From NCBI GenBank assembly GCA_900550455.1, contig URSE01000006.1, positions 1 to 30,185 of the forward strand: a stretch of DNA of 30,185 bases, in the 5' to 3' direction. Origin of the DNA: an uncultured Veillonella sp. (GTDB lineage Bacteria; Bacillota; Negativicutes; Veillonellales; Veillonellaceae). A model generated the notes under the pieces. It was not told where the DNA came from. It did not search any database and saw only the letters and a program-made list of their open reading frames with translations. A program made the position numbers and the translations under genes. Below, piece after piece: positions 7,918 through 16,405 of the stretch (positions are counted from its first letter, which is position 1; every line of letters starts with the position of its first letter).

Positions 7918-8483
7918 TGGTACTCCTTATCGATAATTACGATTCCTTTTCCTTCAACCTTTACCAATTGGTTGGGGCTATCGATCCGGACATTAAGGTT
8001 ATCCGATCAGATGAACTTATGGTTGACCAAATTCGGGCCCTCAAGCCGGATTATGTCATCTTGTCGCCAGGTCCTGGCCGCCCTGCTGATGCGGGTGTTT
8101 ATGAGGACCTTCTCCGCCAATGTAAGGGGGAATTTCCCATCCTAGGCGTCTGCTTGGGCCACCAAGCCATCGGGGAAGTCTTTGGCGGTATTGTTTCCTA
8201 TGCCAAGCAGGTCATGCATGGTAAGCAAAGCTTGGCTAAGAAGGTCCATGAATCTAAAATTCTCGCAGGCTTGCCGGAAGAATTTCCTGTAGCTCGCTAT
8301 CATTCCTTAGCTATTATTGACGAAAGTATGCCGCAGGATTTAATCGTCACCTCCATAACGGCTGACGGTGAGATCATGAGTGTAGAACACAAGGATTACC
8401 CTATTTATGGGGTTCAATTCCATCCAGAATCCATTATGACACCGGATGGGGAGCAAATGATCCGCAATTTCTTATCTAAATAA
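7917..8483 (+). CDS. trpG: Anthranilate synthase component II, glutamine amidotransferase
   Basis: Supplies ammonia from glutamine to TrpE. A 188-aa class I amidotransferase with nucleophile Cys79 in GVCLGHQAIG and catalytic His169 and Glu171 in YGVQFHPES; the oxyanion segment SPGPGRP is at about 50-56. It is a stand-alone TrpG, not fused to TrpD as in E. coli. Its ATG overlaps the trpE stop, and its ribosome site AGGAGGT lies within the end of trpE, so the two subunits are translationally coupled. In some Firmicutes TrpG also serves p-aminobenzoate synthase; no pabB is seen here. Confidence 0.95.
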   Translation: MVLLIDNYDSFSFNLYQLVGAIDPDIKVIRSDELMVDQIRALKPDYVILSPGPGRPADAGVYEDLLRQCKGEFPILGVCLGHQAIGEVFGGIVSYAKQVMHGKQSLAKKVHESKILAGLPEEFPVARYHSLAIIDESMPQDLIVTSITADGEIMSVEHKDYPIYGVQFHPESIMTPDGEQMIRNFLSK

Positions 8484-8508
8484 ACTACGAACGTATCGAG
8501 GAGGACTT

Positions 8509-9519
8509 ATGATACAAGATGCCTTATATAGTGTGACCCATGGTCAAGACTTATCTTTTGACTTGGCTAAGGATACGATGGATAAAATTATGTCTGGTCA
8601 AGTGGATCAAATTCCTATGGCTGGATTCTTATGCGCATTAGCAGCCAAGGGCCCTACGGTGGAGGAAATCACCGCTTTTGCACAAGTTATGCGGGATAAG
8701 GCAGGCTCTGTTCCCCATGAAGGGACAGTCGTAGAAATTGTGGGTACTGGTGGGGATGAAGCTAATACCTTTAATATTTCGTCTACTTCTGGATTTGTTA
8801 TTTCTGCGGCGGGCATTCCTGTGGCTAAGCATGGTAACCGTAGCGTCTCTTCCAAGTGTGGGGCGGCTGACCTCATGGAGGCCCTAGGAGCCAAGTTAGA
8901 ATTAGATGGGAAGCAAAATCAGGAAGTCCTTTCTGAGGCCAATATATGCTTTATGTTTGCGCCTGTTTACCACCAAGCTATGAAGTATGCTGGTCCTGTG
9001 CGCAAGGCCTTAGGCGTTCGGACCGTCTTCAATATCCTAGGCCCATTGGCTAACCCAGCAGGGGCTACAGTGGAATTGATGGGGGTTTACGACAAGGCTT
9101 TAGTAGAACCTTTAGCCCGCGTTTTGGCTAATTTAGGGGTAGAACGGGGGGCCGTAGTTCACGGCTTTGATGGCTTGGATGAAATCACTGCTACCGGTAA
9201 GACTTATGTATGTGAAATTGACCATGGTCAATTCAAGTCCTATGAGCTAGACCCTAAAGACTATGGCTTTGACTACGCCGAGAAGGAAGAGCTAGAAGGT
9301 GGCGATGCCACGGTCAATGCGGCCATTACCCGGTCAATTTTAGGTGGCCAAGAAGGGGGCAAGCGGACTGCGGTTCTCCTCAATGCAGGTATGGCTATTT
9401 ATTTGGCTAAGGAAGGTTTGACTCTATCTGAGGGTATCGAGGAGGCTAAGGCTATGATTGATTCTGGTAAGGCCCTTGCTAAAGTTGACCAGTTTGTGAA
9501 AGCAACCCAAGAGGTATAG
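8509..9519 (+). CDS. trpD: Anthranilate phosphoribosyltransferase
   Basis: Joins anthranilate to PRPP, second step of the pathway. 336 aa, typical length. The PRPP/Mg site GTGGD is at residues 79-83, followed by NTFNISS and by KHGNRSVSS at 107-115. The next segment reads KCGAADLMEALGA, where many homologues have KSGSAD; the Ser-to-Cys and Ser-to-Ala changes are probably neutral but visible. GAGGAGG at 8499-8505 precedes ATG 8509. The gap from trpG is 25 bases, and the stop is separated from trpCF by a single base. Confidence 0.96.
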   Translation: MIQDALYSVTHGQDLSFDLAKDTMDKIMSGQVDQIPMAGFLCALAAKGPTVEEITAFAQVMRDKAGSVPHEGTVVEIVGTGGDEANTFNISSTSGFVISAAGIPVAKHGNRSVSSKCGAADLMEALGAKLELDGKQNQEVLSEANICFMFAPVYHQAMKYAGPVRKALGVRTVFNILGPLANPAGATVELMGVYDKALVEPLARVLANLGVERGAVVHGFDGLDEITATGKTYVCEIDHGQFKSYELDPKDYGFDYAEKEELEGGDATVNAAITRSILGGQEGGKRTAVLLNAGMAIYLAKEGLTLSEGIEEAKAMIDSGKALAKVDQFVKATQEV

Positions 9520-9520
9520 G

Positions 9521-11041
9521 ATGATTTTAGATAGAATCGTAGCCTCCACCCGTCAGCGGGTGGCCAGAGAAAAGGCTGAAATCAGCCTGGAAGAGATTAA
9601 GGCGCAAGCCTTAGCTCTGCCAGTCAGCCCAGGATTTCCCTTTGAAGATGCCCTCCGTCAGCAGGACTTTAATTTTATTTGTGAAGTGAAAAAAGCGTCT
9701 CCTTCCAAGGGAATTATAGCAGAAGACTTTCCCTATTTGGCTATAGCTAAGGAATACGAAGAGGCTGGGGCGGCTGCTATTTCCTGCCTCACAGAACCGG
9801 AATTCTTTAAGGGGGACAAGAAATACCTCCAAGAAATCGCTCAGGCGGTTTCCATTCCTGTCCTCCGTAAGGACTTTATTATCGATGCTTATCAGATTTA
9901 CCAGGCTAAGGTTTGGGGGGCTTCGGCAGTCCTCTTGATTTGTGCCTGCTTAGATGAAGACAGCTTGACCCGCTTCCGCCTCTTGGCTGAGTCCTTGGGC
10001 CTATCGGCCTTAGTAGAGGCCCACGATGAAGAAGAAATCCGCATGGCTGTCCGGTCGGGTGCGCGCATCATAGGGGTTAACAATCGCAATCTTAAGGACT
10101 TTACGGTGGATGTGAACAATAGTATCCGCCTTCGTCAATTGGTAGATGACCAGGTGATTTTTGTCTCTGAAAGTGGTCTTACTACCCCCGAGGATATCCA
10201 AACCTTACGGGACCATAATATTCGCGTAGCCCTTATGGGGGAAAGCTTTATGCGGGCCCCTAATAAGGTGGAACAGCTAGCCTACCTCTACGGGCCTTTA
10301 GGCTACCAACCTAAGGTCAAGATCTGTGGTATCTCCCAAGAGGAGACCCTTCCTGCCCTTCTAGAGGCCAAGCCTGATTATATGGGCTTAGTCTTTGCTC
10401 CTAGTACGCGCCAAGTTAGTCTAGAGAAGGCTAAGTTCCTGGTGACTAAGCTTCGGACTTTAGAAGCGCTTCACAATGGAAAGGGACAAGCTAGCTCGCA
10501 GGATGAGGAAGAGGCTCTAAACCATAGTGGGAGAATAGGAGTGGCCGGTGTTTTCGTCAATGAATCGCTGGAGAACTTGTTAGAAATTGCTAAGGAAGTT
10601 CCCTTGGATATCATTCAACTTCATGGGGATGAGGATGAAACTTTTATCCGGGTCCTTAAAGAGGCCTTGAATCAGACCGGTGAAGAAGACTCTACAGGGG
10701 CTGCTTTAAGGGGACCTATAGAGATTTGGAAGGCCGTGTCCGTGCAGGGGACTGAAGATACTGAAGCCTGGCTTGGCTCAGCGGCGGATATGATTCTCTT
10801 TGATACCTACCACCAGGGGGAACGAGGCGGGACAGGGCAAGTCTTTGATTGGCAGGCCCTAGATGACTTTGACAGACCTTTTATCTTGGCCGGGGGACTC
10901 AGCCTCAAGAATATTGCCCGTGCCATTCGGACGGTTCGCCCTCATGGGATTGATATATCCTCTGGCTTAGAAACAGAAGGCCATAAAGATAATGACAAGA
11001 TAGGAGCTTTCAGCCACTTGCTAAAAGCCATCACTAGATAG
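9521..11041 (+). CDS. trpCF: Fused indole-3-glycerol-phosphate synthase / phosphoribosylanthranilate isomerase
   Basis: One 506-aa protein carrying two sequential (beta/alpha)8 barrels in the order TrpC-TrpF, as in E. coli. TrpC (about 1-255) has CEVKKASPSKG with Glu55 and Lys57, VLRKDFIID, LVEAHDEEE, IGVNNRNLKDF and VSESGL. TrpF begins at about 264 with KICGI (catalytic Cys269), GLVFAPSTRQVS, QLHGDE, and the FDT segment that carries the catalytic Asp, then GGTGQVFDW and LAGGLSLKNI, and ends DISSGLET. Two hydrophilic insertions in the TrpF half (about 314-336 and 377-391) explain why it is longer than the E. coli fusion. The residue that differs between separate and fused forms does not affect the active sites. 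AGAGG lies upstream of ATG 9521. Confidence 0.96.
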   Translation: MILDRIVASTRQRVAREKAEISLEEIKAQALALPVSPGFPFEDALRQQDFNFICEVKKASPSKGIIAEDFPYLAIAKEYEEAGAAAISCLTEPEFFKGDKKYLQEIAQAVSIPVLRKDFIIDAYQIYQAKVWGASAVLLICACLDEDSLTRFRLLAESLGLSALVEAHDEEEIRMAVRSGARIIGVNNRNLKDFTVDVNNSIRLRQLVDDQVIFVSESGLTTPEDIQTLRDHNIRVALMGESFMRAPNKVEQLAYLYGPLGYQPKVKICGISQEETLPALLEAKPDYMGLVFAPSTRQVSLEKAKFLVTKLRTLEALHNGKGQASSQDEEEALNHSGRIGVAGVFVNESLENLLEIAKEVPLDIIQLHGDEDETFIRVLKEALNQTGEEDSTGAALRGPIEIWKAVSVQGTEDTEAWLGSAADMILFDTYHQGERGGTGQVFDWQALDDFDRPFILAGGLSLKNIARAIRTVRPHGIDISSGLETEGHKDNDKIGAFSHLLKAITR

Positions 11042-11051
11042 GAGACCTAGA

Positions 11052-12245
11052 ATGAGTGAAGAAAGACATGGCTATTTTGGTGCCTTTGGGGGCCAATTTA
11101 TGCCGGAAACATTGATGAATGCAGTCATCGAATTAGAAGAAGCCTACAATAAGTACAAGGATGATCCTGACTTTATCAAGGATGTGGAAGACCTCCACCG
11201 GAATTATACTGGTCGCCCATCCCTTCTCTACTATGCTAAGCGCATGACAGAAGACTTGGGTGGTGCTAAGATCTACCTCAAGCGGGAAGACCTCAACCAC
11301 ACAGGATCCCATAAGCTTAATAATGTAATCGGCCAGATGCTTTTGGCTAAGCGCATGGGCAAGACTCGAGTTATCGCTGAAACCGGGGCTGGCCAACATG
11401 GTGTGGCCACCGCTACCATAGCGGCCCTCATGGGGATGGAGTGTGAAGTCTTCATGGGCCAGGAGGATTGCGAACGGCAAGCCCTTAACGTATATCGTAT
11501 GGAACTCTTGGGGGCCAAGGTTCATCCTGTTACCTCAGGTACGGGGACCTTGAAGGATGCCGTATCCGAGGCTATGCGGGAGTGGACTAACCGCATGGAT
11601 GATACCCACTATGTTTTGGGGTCCGTTATGGGCGCCCATCCTTTCCCAACTATCGTACGGGACTTTCAATCTATTATCTCTCGAGAAGCACGCGAGCAAA
11701 TCCTTGCTGCTGAAGGTAAGTTGCCAAGTGCTGTTATGGCTTGCGTAGGGGGCGGCTCTAACGCCATTGGCATGTTCTATCACTTTATCCCTGACCAAGG
11801 GGTTCGACTCATCGGCTGCGAAGCGGCTGGTCGTGGTGTTGATACAGACCAAAATGCGGCTACTATGGCTAATGGTACGGTGGGTATCTTCCACGGTATG
11901 AAGTCCTACTTCTGCCAAGATCAAGATGGGCAGATTGCACCGGTGTATTCCATCTCTGCTGGCTTAGACTACCCTGGCATTGGGCCTGAACATGCCAACT
12001 TGAGGGATAGTGGCCGGGCTGAGTACGTACCGGTAACGGACGACGAGGCTGTGGATGCCTTTGAATACTTGTCCCGTCTAGAAGGGATTATTCCTGCTAT
12101 TGAAAGTGCCCATGCGGTAGCTCATGCTCGCAAGATTGCACCGGCTATGAGTAAGGACGACATCATCATCATTTGTTTATCTGGTCGTGGCGACAAGGAC
12201 GTAGCGGCTATGGCTAAGTATAGAGGGGTAGAAATCCATGAGTAA
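11052..12245 (+). CDS. trpB: Tryptophan synthase beta chain
   Basis: Condenses indole with serine using pyridoxal phosphate, working in an alpha2-beta2 complex with TrpA. 397 aa. The PLP Schiff-base lysine is Lys88 in HTGSHKLNN, and the phosphate loop GGGSNAIG starts at 233. The N-terminus (GYFGAFGGQFMPETL) and the ETGAGQHGVATA segment identify the TrpB1 type that pairs with TrpA, not the long TrpB2 form. AGGAGAC lies just before the ATG. The stop overlaps trpA by 8 bases, consistent with coupled synthesis of equal subunits. Confidence 0.97.
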   Translation: MSEERHGYFGAFGGQFMPETLMNAVIELEEAYNKYKDDPDFIKDVEDLHRNYTGRPSLLYYAKRMTEDLGGAKIYLKREDLNHTGSHKLNNVIGQMLLAKRMGKTRVIAETGAGQHGVATATIAALMGMECEVFMGQEDCERQALNVYRMELLGAKVHPVTSGTGTLKDAVSEAMREWTNRMDDTHYVLGSVMGAHPFPTIVRDFQSIISREAREQILAAEGKLPSAVMACVGGGSNAIGMFYHFIPDQGVRLIGCEAAGRGVDTDQNAATMANGTVGIFHGMKSYFCQDQDGQIAPVYSISAGLDYPGIGPEHANLRDSGRAEYVPVTDDEAVDAFEYLSRLEGIIPAIESAHAVAHARKIAPAMSKDDIIIICLSGRGDKDVAAMAKYRGVEIHE

Positions 12246-13023
12246 GATTCAAGATGCATTTAAGGGAGGAAAGGCCTTTATTCCATTTATCTCTGCCGGC
12301 GATCACGGTATCGAGACTACGGAACGTTACATCCGGATTATGGCTAAGGCAGGGGCGGATATGATTGAAATCGGCATTCCTTTTTCCGATCCGACGGCGG
12401 AAGGCCCTGTCATTCAAGAAGCTAGCAGCCGGGCTCTTTCTACAGGGGTTAAGATTGACGACATCTTCGCCATGGTGGACCGATTGCGGACTGGCCAAGA
12501 TGCGTTGAACCTTCCATTAGTCTTTATGACCTACCTCAATCCTATCTATGTGTATGGACGGGAAAAGTTCCTTAGCCGCTGCCAAGAGATCAATATTTCT
12601 GGCCTCATCATTCCGGATATGCCTTTTGAAGAAAAGGGCGAACTCCAAGGTTATGCTAAGGAACACGGAGTGGATATCGTATCACTTATTGCACCAACTT
12701 CGGAAAATCGTATCGGCATGATTGCCAAAGAGGCGCAAGGTTTTATTTATTGCGTATCTTCTTTGGGTGTAACAGGTGTGCGCAGTGAAATTAAAACCGA
12801 TATTAAATCTATTGTAGATACTATCCGCAAATATACGGATATCCCTGTAGCTGTAGGTTTTGGCATCTCCACACCAGACCAAGCAGCAGCTATGGCTAAG
12901 GTATCTGATGGGGCTATCGTAGGGTCTGCTATCATTAAATTGGTAGCTCAGTACGGAGAACAAGCTGACCAAGCCCTCTTCGACTATGTTCAGTCTATGA
13001 AAGAGGCAGTCATCAAGGCATGA
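12238..13023 (+). CDS. trpA: Tryptophan synthase alpha chain
   Basis: Cleaves indole-3-glycerol phosphate to indole, which is channelled to TrpB. 261 aa, a single (beta/alpha)8 barrel. The catalytic Glu is Glu44 in IEIGIPFSDP and the substrate-contacting Asp is Asp51. At the position of the second catalytic acid (Asp60 in the enteric enzyme, usual context LADGP) this protein has Glu55 (TAEGP). The C-terminal phosphate-binding segments VGFGIS and IVGSAI are normal. It is the last gene of the operon. I see no strong terminator directly after it, only a 5-bp hairpin near 13067-13082, before the ileS promoter. Confidence 0.96.
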   Translation: MSKIQDAFKGGKAFIPFISAGDHGIETTERYIRIMAKAGADMIEIGIPFSDPTAEGPVIQEASSRALSTGVKIDDIFAMVDRLRTGQDALNLPLVFMTYLNPIYVYGREKFLSRCQEINISGLIIPDMPFEEKGELQGYAKEHGVDIVSLIAPTSENRIGMIAKEAQGFIYCVSSLGVTGVRSEIKTDIKSIVDTIRKYTDIPVAVGFGISTPDQAAAMAKVSDGAIVGSAIIKLVAQYGEQADQALFDYVQSMKEAVIKA

Positions 13024-13104
13024 CTGTAGGAAGAGTGCATTATGTCTATTTTTGAACGCCGCAGTCCTAGATCATAGTCTAGCTCTTTGCTTATTAGGCT
13101 ACTG

Positions 13105-13132
13105 TTGACAGGGCTCTAAGGACTGCTATAAT
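13105..13132 (+). promoter_or_regulatory. ileS promoter
   Basis: TTGACA at 13105-13110 and TATAAT at 13127-13132 with 16-bp spacing, plus the TGC extension just before the -10. Both boxes match consensus perfectly. Predicted start near 13139, 81 bases downstream of the first T of this -35 region's upstream trpA stop, so ileS has its own transcript. Confidence 0.93.
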
Positions 13133-13138
13133 GATAGT

Positions 13139-13375
13139 GTTATAGATACAGGCGATGATGAAGACGGCAACATTCAACAAACCTTCAGAGAGCGAGCCAG
13201 CTGCTGTGAGGCTCGTAGGTGGGGATGGAGCGGATCACTTTTGAGCTCGGGTAACCGCGGCTAGCCCCGTTATAGGCATAAGAGGCTGAGTCCTTATACG
13301 ATTACTAGAGGCTCAGTCAGTAGGGTGGTACCACGGACATAACGTTCGTCCCTTCGGGGACGGACGCTTTTTTTA
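13139..13375 (+). promoter_or_regulatory. T-box leader of ileS (tRNA-Ile sensing)
   Basis: The T-box AGGGTGGTACCACGG is at 13322-13336, with UGGU able to pair with the ACCA end of tRNA-Ile. An AGAGAGCGAGC segment of stem I is near 13187. The likely specifier is AUC at 13234-13236 followed by AC, matching isoleucine. The leader ends in a terminator at 13343-13374. Low charged tRNA-Ile should raise ileS transcription. Confidence 0.93.
13343..13374 (+). terminator. T-box regulated terminator upstream of ileS
   Basis: A 10-bp stem, CGTTCGTCCC at 13343-13352 with GGGACGGACG at 13357-13366 (one G-U pair), closed by the very stable C(UUCG)G tetraloop and followed by CTTTTTTT. It ends about 85 bases before the ileS start. 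Confidence 0.93.
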
Positions 13376-13459
13376 TGCTTGGCTAGCCCTTTTGATAAGG
13401 TTAGACCCTCTGCAGACCTCTGTGGAGTCCGTCATAGATTTTGAGTGAGGAGACAGATT

Positions 13460-16303
13460 ATGGATTACGGTAAAACATTACACCTGCCAGAAACCGAATT
13501 CCCTATGCGGGGCAATTTGCCTAAGCGGGAACCAGAATTTATCAAGTTCTGGGAGGACAATGATATTTATAAGAAACGCTTAGCCCTACGCCAAGGAGGT
13601 AAGCAATTTATCTTGCATGATGGCCCTCCTTACGCAAATGGTAACTTGCATATGGGTCATGCCCTTAACAAAACTCTTAAGGACATTATCATGAAGTACA
13701 AGACTATGCAAGGTTTTTACACCCGTTACATTCCAGGTTGGGATACCCATGGTCTACCAATCGAACATGCGGTTATTAAGGAAACAGGGCTCAATCGCCA
13801 TGAAATGTCTCCTTTAGACCTTCGTAAAAAGTGTCATGATTATGCCCTTCAACAAGTGGACAAGCAAAAGAAAGACTTTATCCGCTTTGGTGTTTTGGGT
13901 GAATGGGACCGCCCTTACTTGACCTTGCGTCCTGAATTCGAAGTTAAGCAAATTGGTATTTTTGGAGAAATGGCTAAACGGGGCCACATCTATAAGGGGC
14001 TTAAAACCGTTTACTGGTGCACTCACTGTGAAACAGCCTTGGCTGAAGCAGAGATTGAATACGCTGATAAAAAATCCTTCTCCATCTATGTTAAATTCCC
14101 TTATGTGGCTGAAAAGAAGGTCACCTTGCCTGTTGGTGTAGATCCTAAAAAGGCATATGCCGTTATTTGGACAACCACCCCTTGGACCATGCCAGCTAAC
14201 GTGGCTATTTCCGTCAATCCTGCATTGGAATACTCTTGGGTACAAGTGGGGGATGAATACTACCTCATGGCTACTGAACTAGTGGATTCCGCCTTGAAGG
14301 ATGCCAAGGTAGAAGATTATAAGATCCTCAATACCTTCCCTGGGACAGATTTAGAATTGGCTGAATTTAAACATCCATTTATCGAACGGTCCTCCTTCAT
14401 CCTTTTGGGCGACCACGTAACCTTGGATGCTGGTACTGGCTGCGTACACACAGCTCCTGCCCACGGCGTAGAAGACTTTGATGTGGTGGCTAAATACAAG
14501 AACGAAGGCAAGATTAATTTGCCAATTGTATTCTTGGTAGATCCACAAGGTAAGTACACATCGGAAGTGGATCAAGGGCGTTATGGAGATACAGAAGTTC
14601 CATTGGCTGGTGTAGAAATCCATGATGCAGAAGTACCTGTAATTAAAATCTTGGCCCATAACAATAACCTCTTGGCTAAGGGGTCTTTACACCACCAATA
14701 CGCTCACTGCTGGCGCTGTAAAAATCCTATTATTAACCGGGCTACAGAACAATGGTTTGCCTCTGTTGATGGTTTCCGCCAAGAAGCCTTGGATGCTATT
14801 GATAAGCAAGTTCAATGGATCCCAGCTTGGGGCCATGACCGAATCTACAACATGGTACGGGACCGTGGTGACTGGTGCATCTCCCGGCAACGGGCTTGGG
14901 GCGTACCAATCCCTGTTTACTACTGTGAAAAATGCGGTCACTACGAAATCAATGATGATACAATTCAAGCCCTTCAAGCTTGGGTAGCTAAGGAGGGATC
15001 TAATGCATGGTGGGCTCACTCGGCAGAAGAACTTCTTCCAGCTGGGTATAAGTGCTCTCAATGTGGACATGACCACTTCCGTAAGGAAACGGATATCATG
15101 GATGTATGGTTCGATTCTGGTTCTTCTTGGGCTGGCGTCTTGGAGGTAAACGATCTTCCTGTACCAACAGCTATGTACTTGGAAGGGTCTGACCAACATC
15201 GTGGTTGGTTTAACTCCTCCTTGCTCACTTGTGTGGCAACCACCGGTAAGGCGCCATACAATTCTGTCTTGACCCATGGCTTCGTAGTGGATGGGGAAGG
15301 TCGTAAAATGTCTAAGTCCGTTGGTAATACGGTGGCTCCATCTGATATCATCGATGTTTATGGTGCCGATGTTATGCGGCTCTGGGTGTCCTCGGCTGAC
15401 TATCAAGGTGACGTACGTCTCTCTAAGGACATCATCAAACAATTGTCCGATGTATACCGTAAGATTCGTAATACCTTCCGTTTCCTCTTGGGTAACTTGG
15501 ATGACTTCAATCCAAATACCGATAAGGTAGCTTATAAGGACCTAGAAGAAATTGATAAGTGGGCTCTCCTCCGTCTGGAAGAAGTGCGGACTAAGGTTAC
15601 AGAAGCTTACGAAAACTATGAATTCCATGTACTTTACCATGCTATTCACAATTTCTGTACTGTAGACTTATCCTCCATCTACTTGGATATCTTGAAGGAT
15701 ACTATGTATGCAGAAACCGCTACAGCACCTGCTCGCCGATCTGCTCAAACCGCTATCTATGAAATCGTCAAGACCCTTATGGCTATGGTGACACCGGTTC
15801 TCTCCTTTACAGCAGAAGAAGTCTACCAATTCTTGCCAAAAGAAGAAGGAATGCCTGAATCTGTTATGCTTCTGGATTGGCCACAAGCTAAACCGGAATA
15901 TGTGGATAGAGACCTTAAGGATAAGTGGGATGCCCTCTTAGTCCTTCGTAGCGAATTGACTAAGGCTCTTGAATTGGCTCGTCAAAACAAGGTAATCGGC
16001 CATCCTTTGGATGCAGCTGTCACCGTATATGCTAATGGCGAGGCTTACAAGACCTTGTCCGCTTTGGGGCAAGACGGCTTGGCTAAACTACTCATTGTAT
16101 CGGAAGCGGCTGTGGTAGAGGGTAAGGACAAGGCTCCTGCTGATGCCTCCTTCTCTGAAGAAGTGGATATCGCTACCCATGTTGTGGCATCTCCATTGGA
16201 AAAATGTGAACGCTGCTGGATCCACAAGGCTGATGTAGGGAATGATGCGGATCATCCAACCCTTTGCGGACGCTGTGCGACTGTTGTAAAAGCAAGTTGC
16301 TAA
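13460..16303 (+). CDS. ileS: Isoleucyl-tRNA synthetase
   Basis: Charges tRNA-Ile with isoleucine and edits misactivated valine. 947 aa. The class I signatures are HMGH at 64-67 and KMSKS at 616-620. The CP1 editing domain contains WTTTPWTMPANVAIS. The C-terminal zinc site is formed by Cys916, Cys919, Cys936 and Cys939 (CERCW and CGRC), the zinc-finger form of the common bacterial enzyme. ATG 13460 is preceded by GAGGAGA at 13447-13453; an in-frame GTG at 13445 overlaps that ribosome site and is unlikely. Expression is controlled by the T-box. Like guaA and ybaB, it uses CCA for proline and other codons more uniformly than its neighbours, as expected for a highly expressed gene. Confidence 0.98.
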   Translation: MDYGKTLHLPETEFPMRGNLPKREPEFIKFWEDNDIYKKRLALRQGGKQFILHDGPPYANGNLHMGHALNKTLKDIIMKYKTMQGFYTRYIPGWDTHGLPIEHAVIKETGLNRHEMSPLDLRKKCHDYALQQVDKQKKDFIRFGVLGEWDRPYLTLRPEFEVKQIGIFGEMAKRGHIYKGLKTVYWCTHCETALAEAEIEYADKKSFSIYVKFPYVAEKKVTLPVGVDPKKAYAVIWTTTPWTMPANVAISVNPALEYSWVQVGDEYYLMATELVDSALKDAKVEDYKILNTFPGTDLELAEFKHPFIERSSFILLGDHVTLDAGTGCVHTAPAHGVEDFDVVAKYKNEGKINLPIVFLVDPQGKYTSEVDQGRYGDTEVPLAGVEIHDAEVPVIKILAHNNNLLAKGSLHHQYAHCWRCKNPIINRATEQWFASVDGFRQEALDAIDKQVQWIPAWGHDRIYNMVRDRGDWCISRQRAWGVPIPVYYCEKCGHYEINDDTIQALQAWVAKEGSNAWWAHSAEELLPAGYKCSQCGHDHFRKETDIMDVWFDSGSSWAGVLEVNDLPVPTAMYLEGSDQHRGWFNSSLLTCVATTGKAPYNSVLTHGFVVDGEGRKMSKSVGNTVAPSDIIDVYGADVMRLWVSSADYQGDVRLSKDIIKQLSDVYRKIRNTFRFLLGNLDDFNPNTDKVAYKDLEEIDKWALLRLEEVRTKVTEAYENYEFHVLYHAIHNFCTVDLSSIYLDILKDTMYAETATAPARRSAQTAIYEIVKTLMAMVTPVLSFTAEEVYQFLPKEEGMPESVMLLDWPQAKPEYVDRDLKDKWDALLVLRSELTKALELARQNKVIGHPLDAAVTVYANGEAYKTLSALGQDGLAKLLIVSEAAVVEGKDKAPADASFSEEVDIATHVVASPLEKCERCWIHKADVGNDADHPTLCGRCATVVKASC

Positions 16304-16356
16304 TGTGCCTCTTGCGAATTTTTATGAAAGGCGTATAGTGGAAGTATACTATTTTG

Positions 16357-16386
16357 AAAGAGGCTATCTTAGATGGCCTCTTTTAT
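16357..16386 (+). terminator. Hairpin terminator after ileS, abutting the next gene's ribosome site
   Basis: AAAGAGGCTATC at 16357-16368 pairs with GATGGCCTCTTT at 16372-16383 (12 bp with one T-G), 3-base loop TTA, then TTTAT. It should end the ileS transcript. A possible -10 (TATACT, 16345-16350) lies directly upstream, and the next gene's GAGGAGG begins 9 bases downstream, so it may instead act as a leader hairpin. Confidence 0.75.
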
Positions 16387-16405
16387 CTATAGAGGAGGTT
16401 CTCTT

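Noticed and set aside
13042..13077. A 12-codon frame starting ATG (MSIFERRSPRS) after trpA
   Set aside because: Too short, the ribosome site is poorly spaced, and no leader-peptide logic is visible; it lies upstream of the ileS promoter.
14687..15442. A 251-codon frame on the minus strand inside ileS
   Set aside because: It is antisense to a conserved, complete ileS and has no recognisable domain or ribosome site; such frames are common opposite biased coding sequence.
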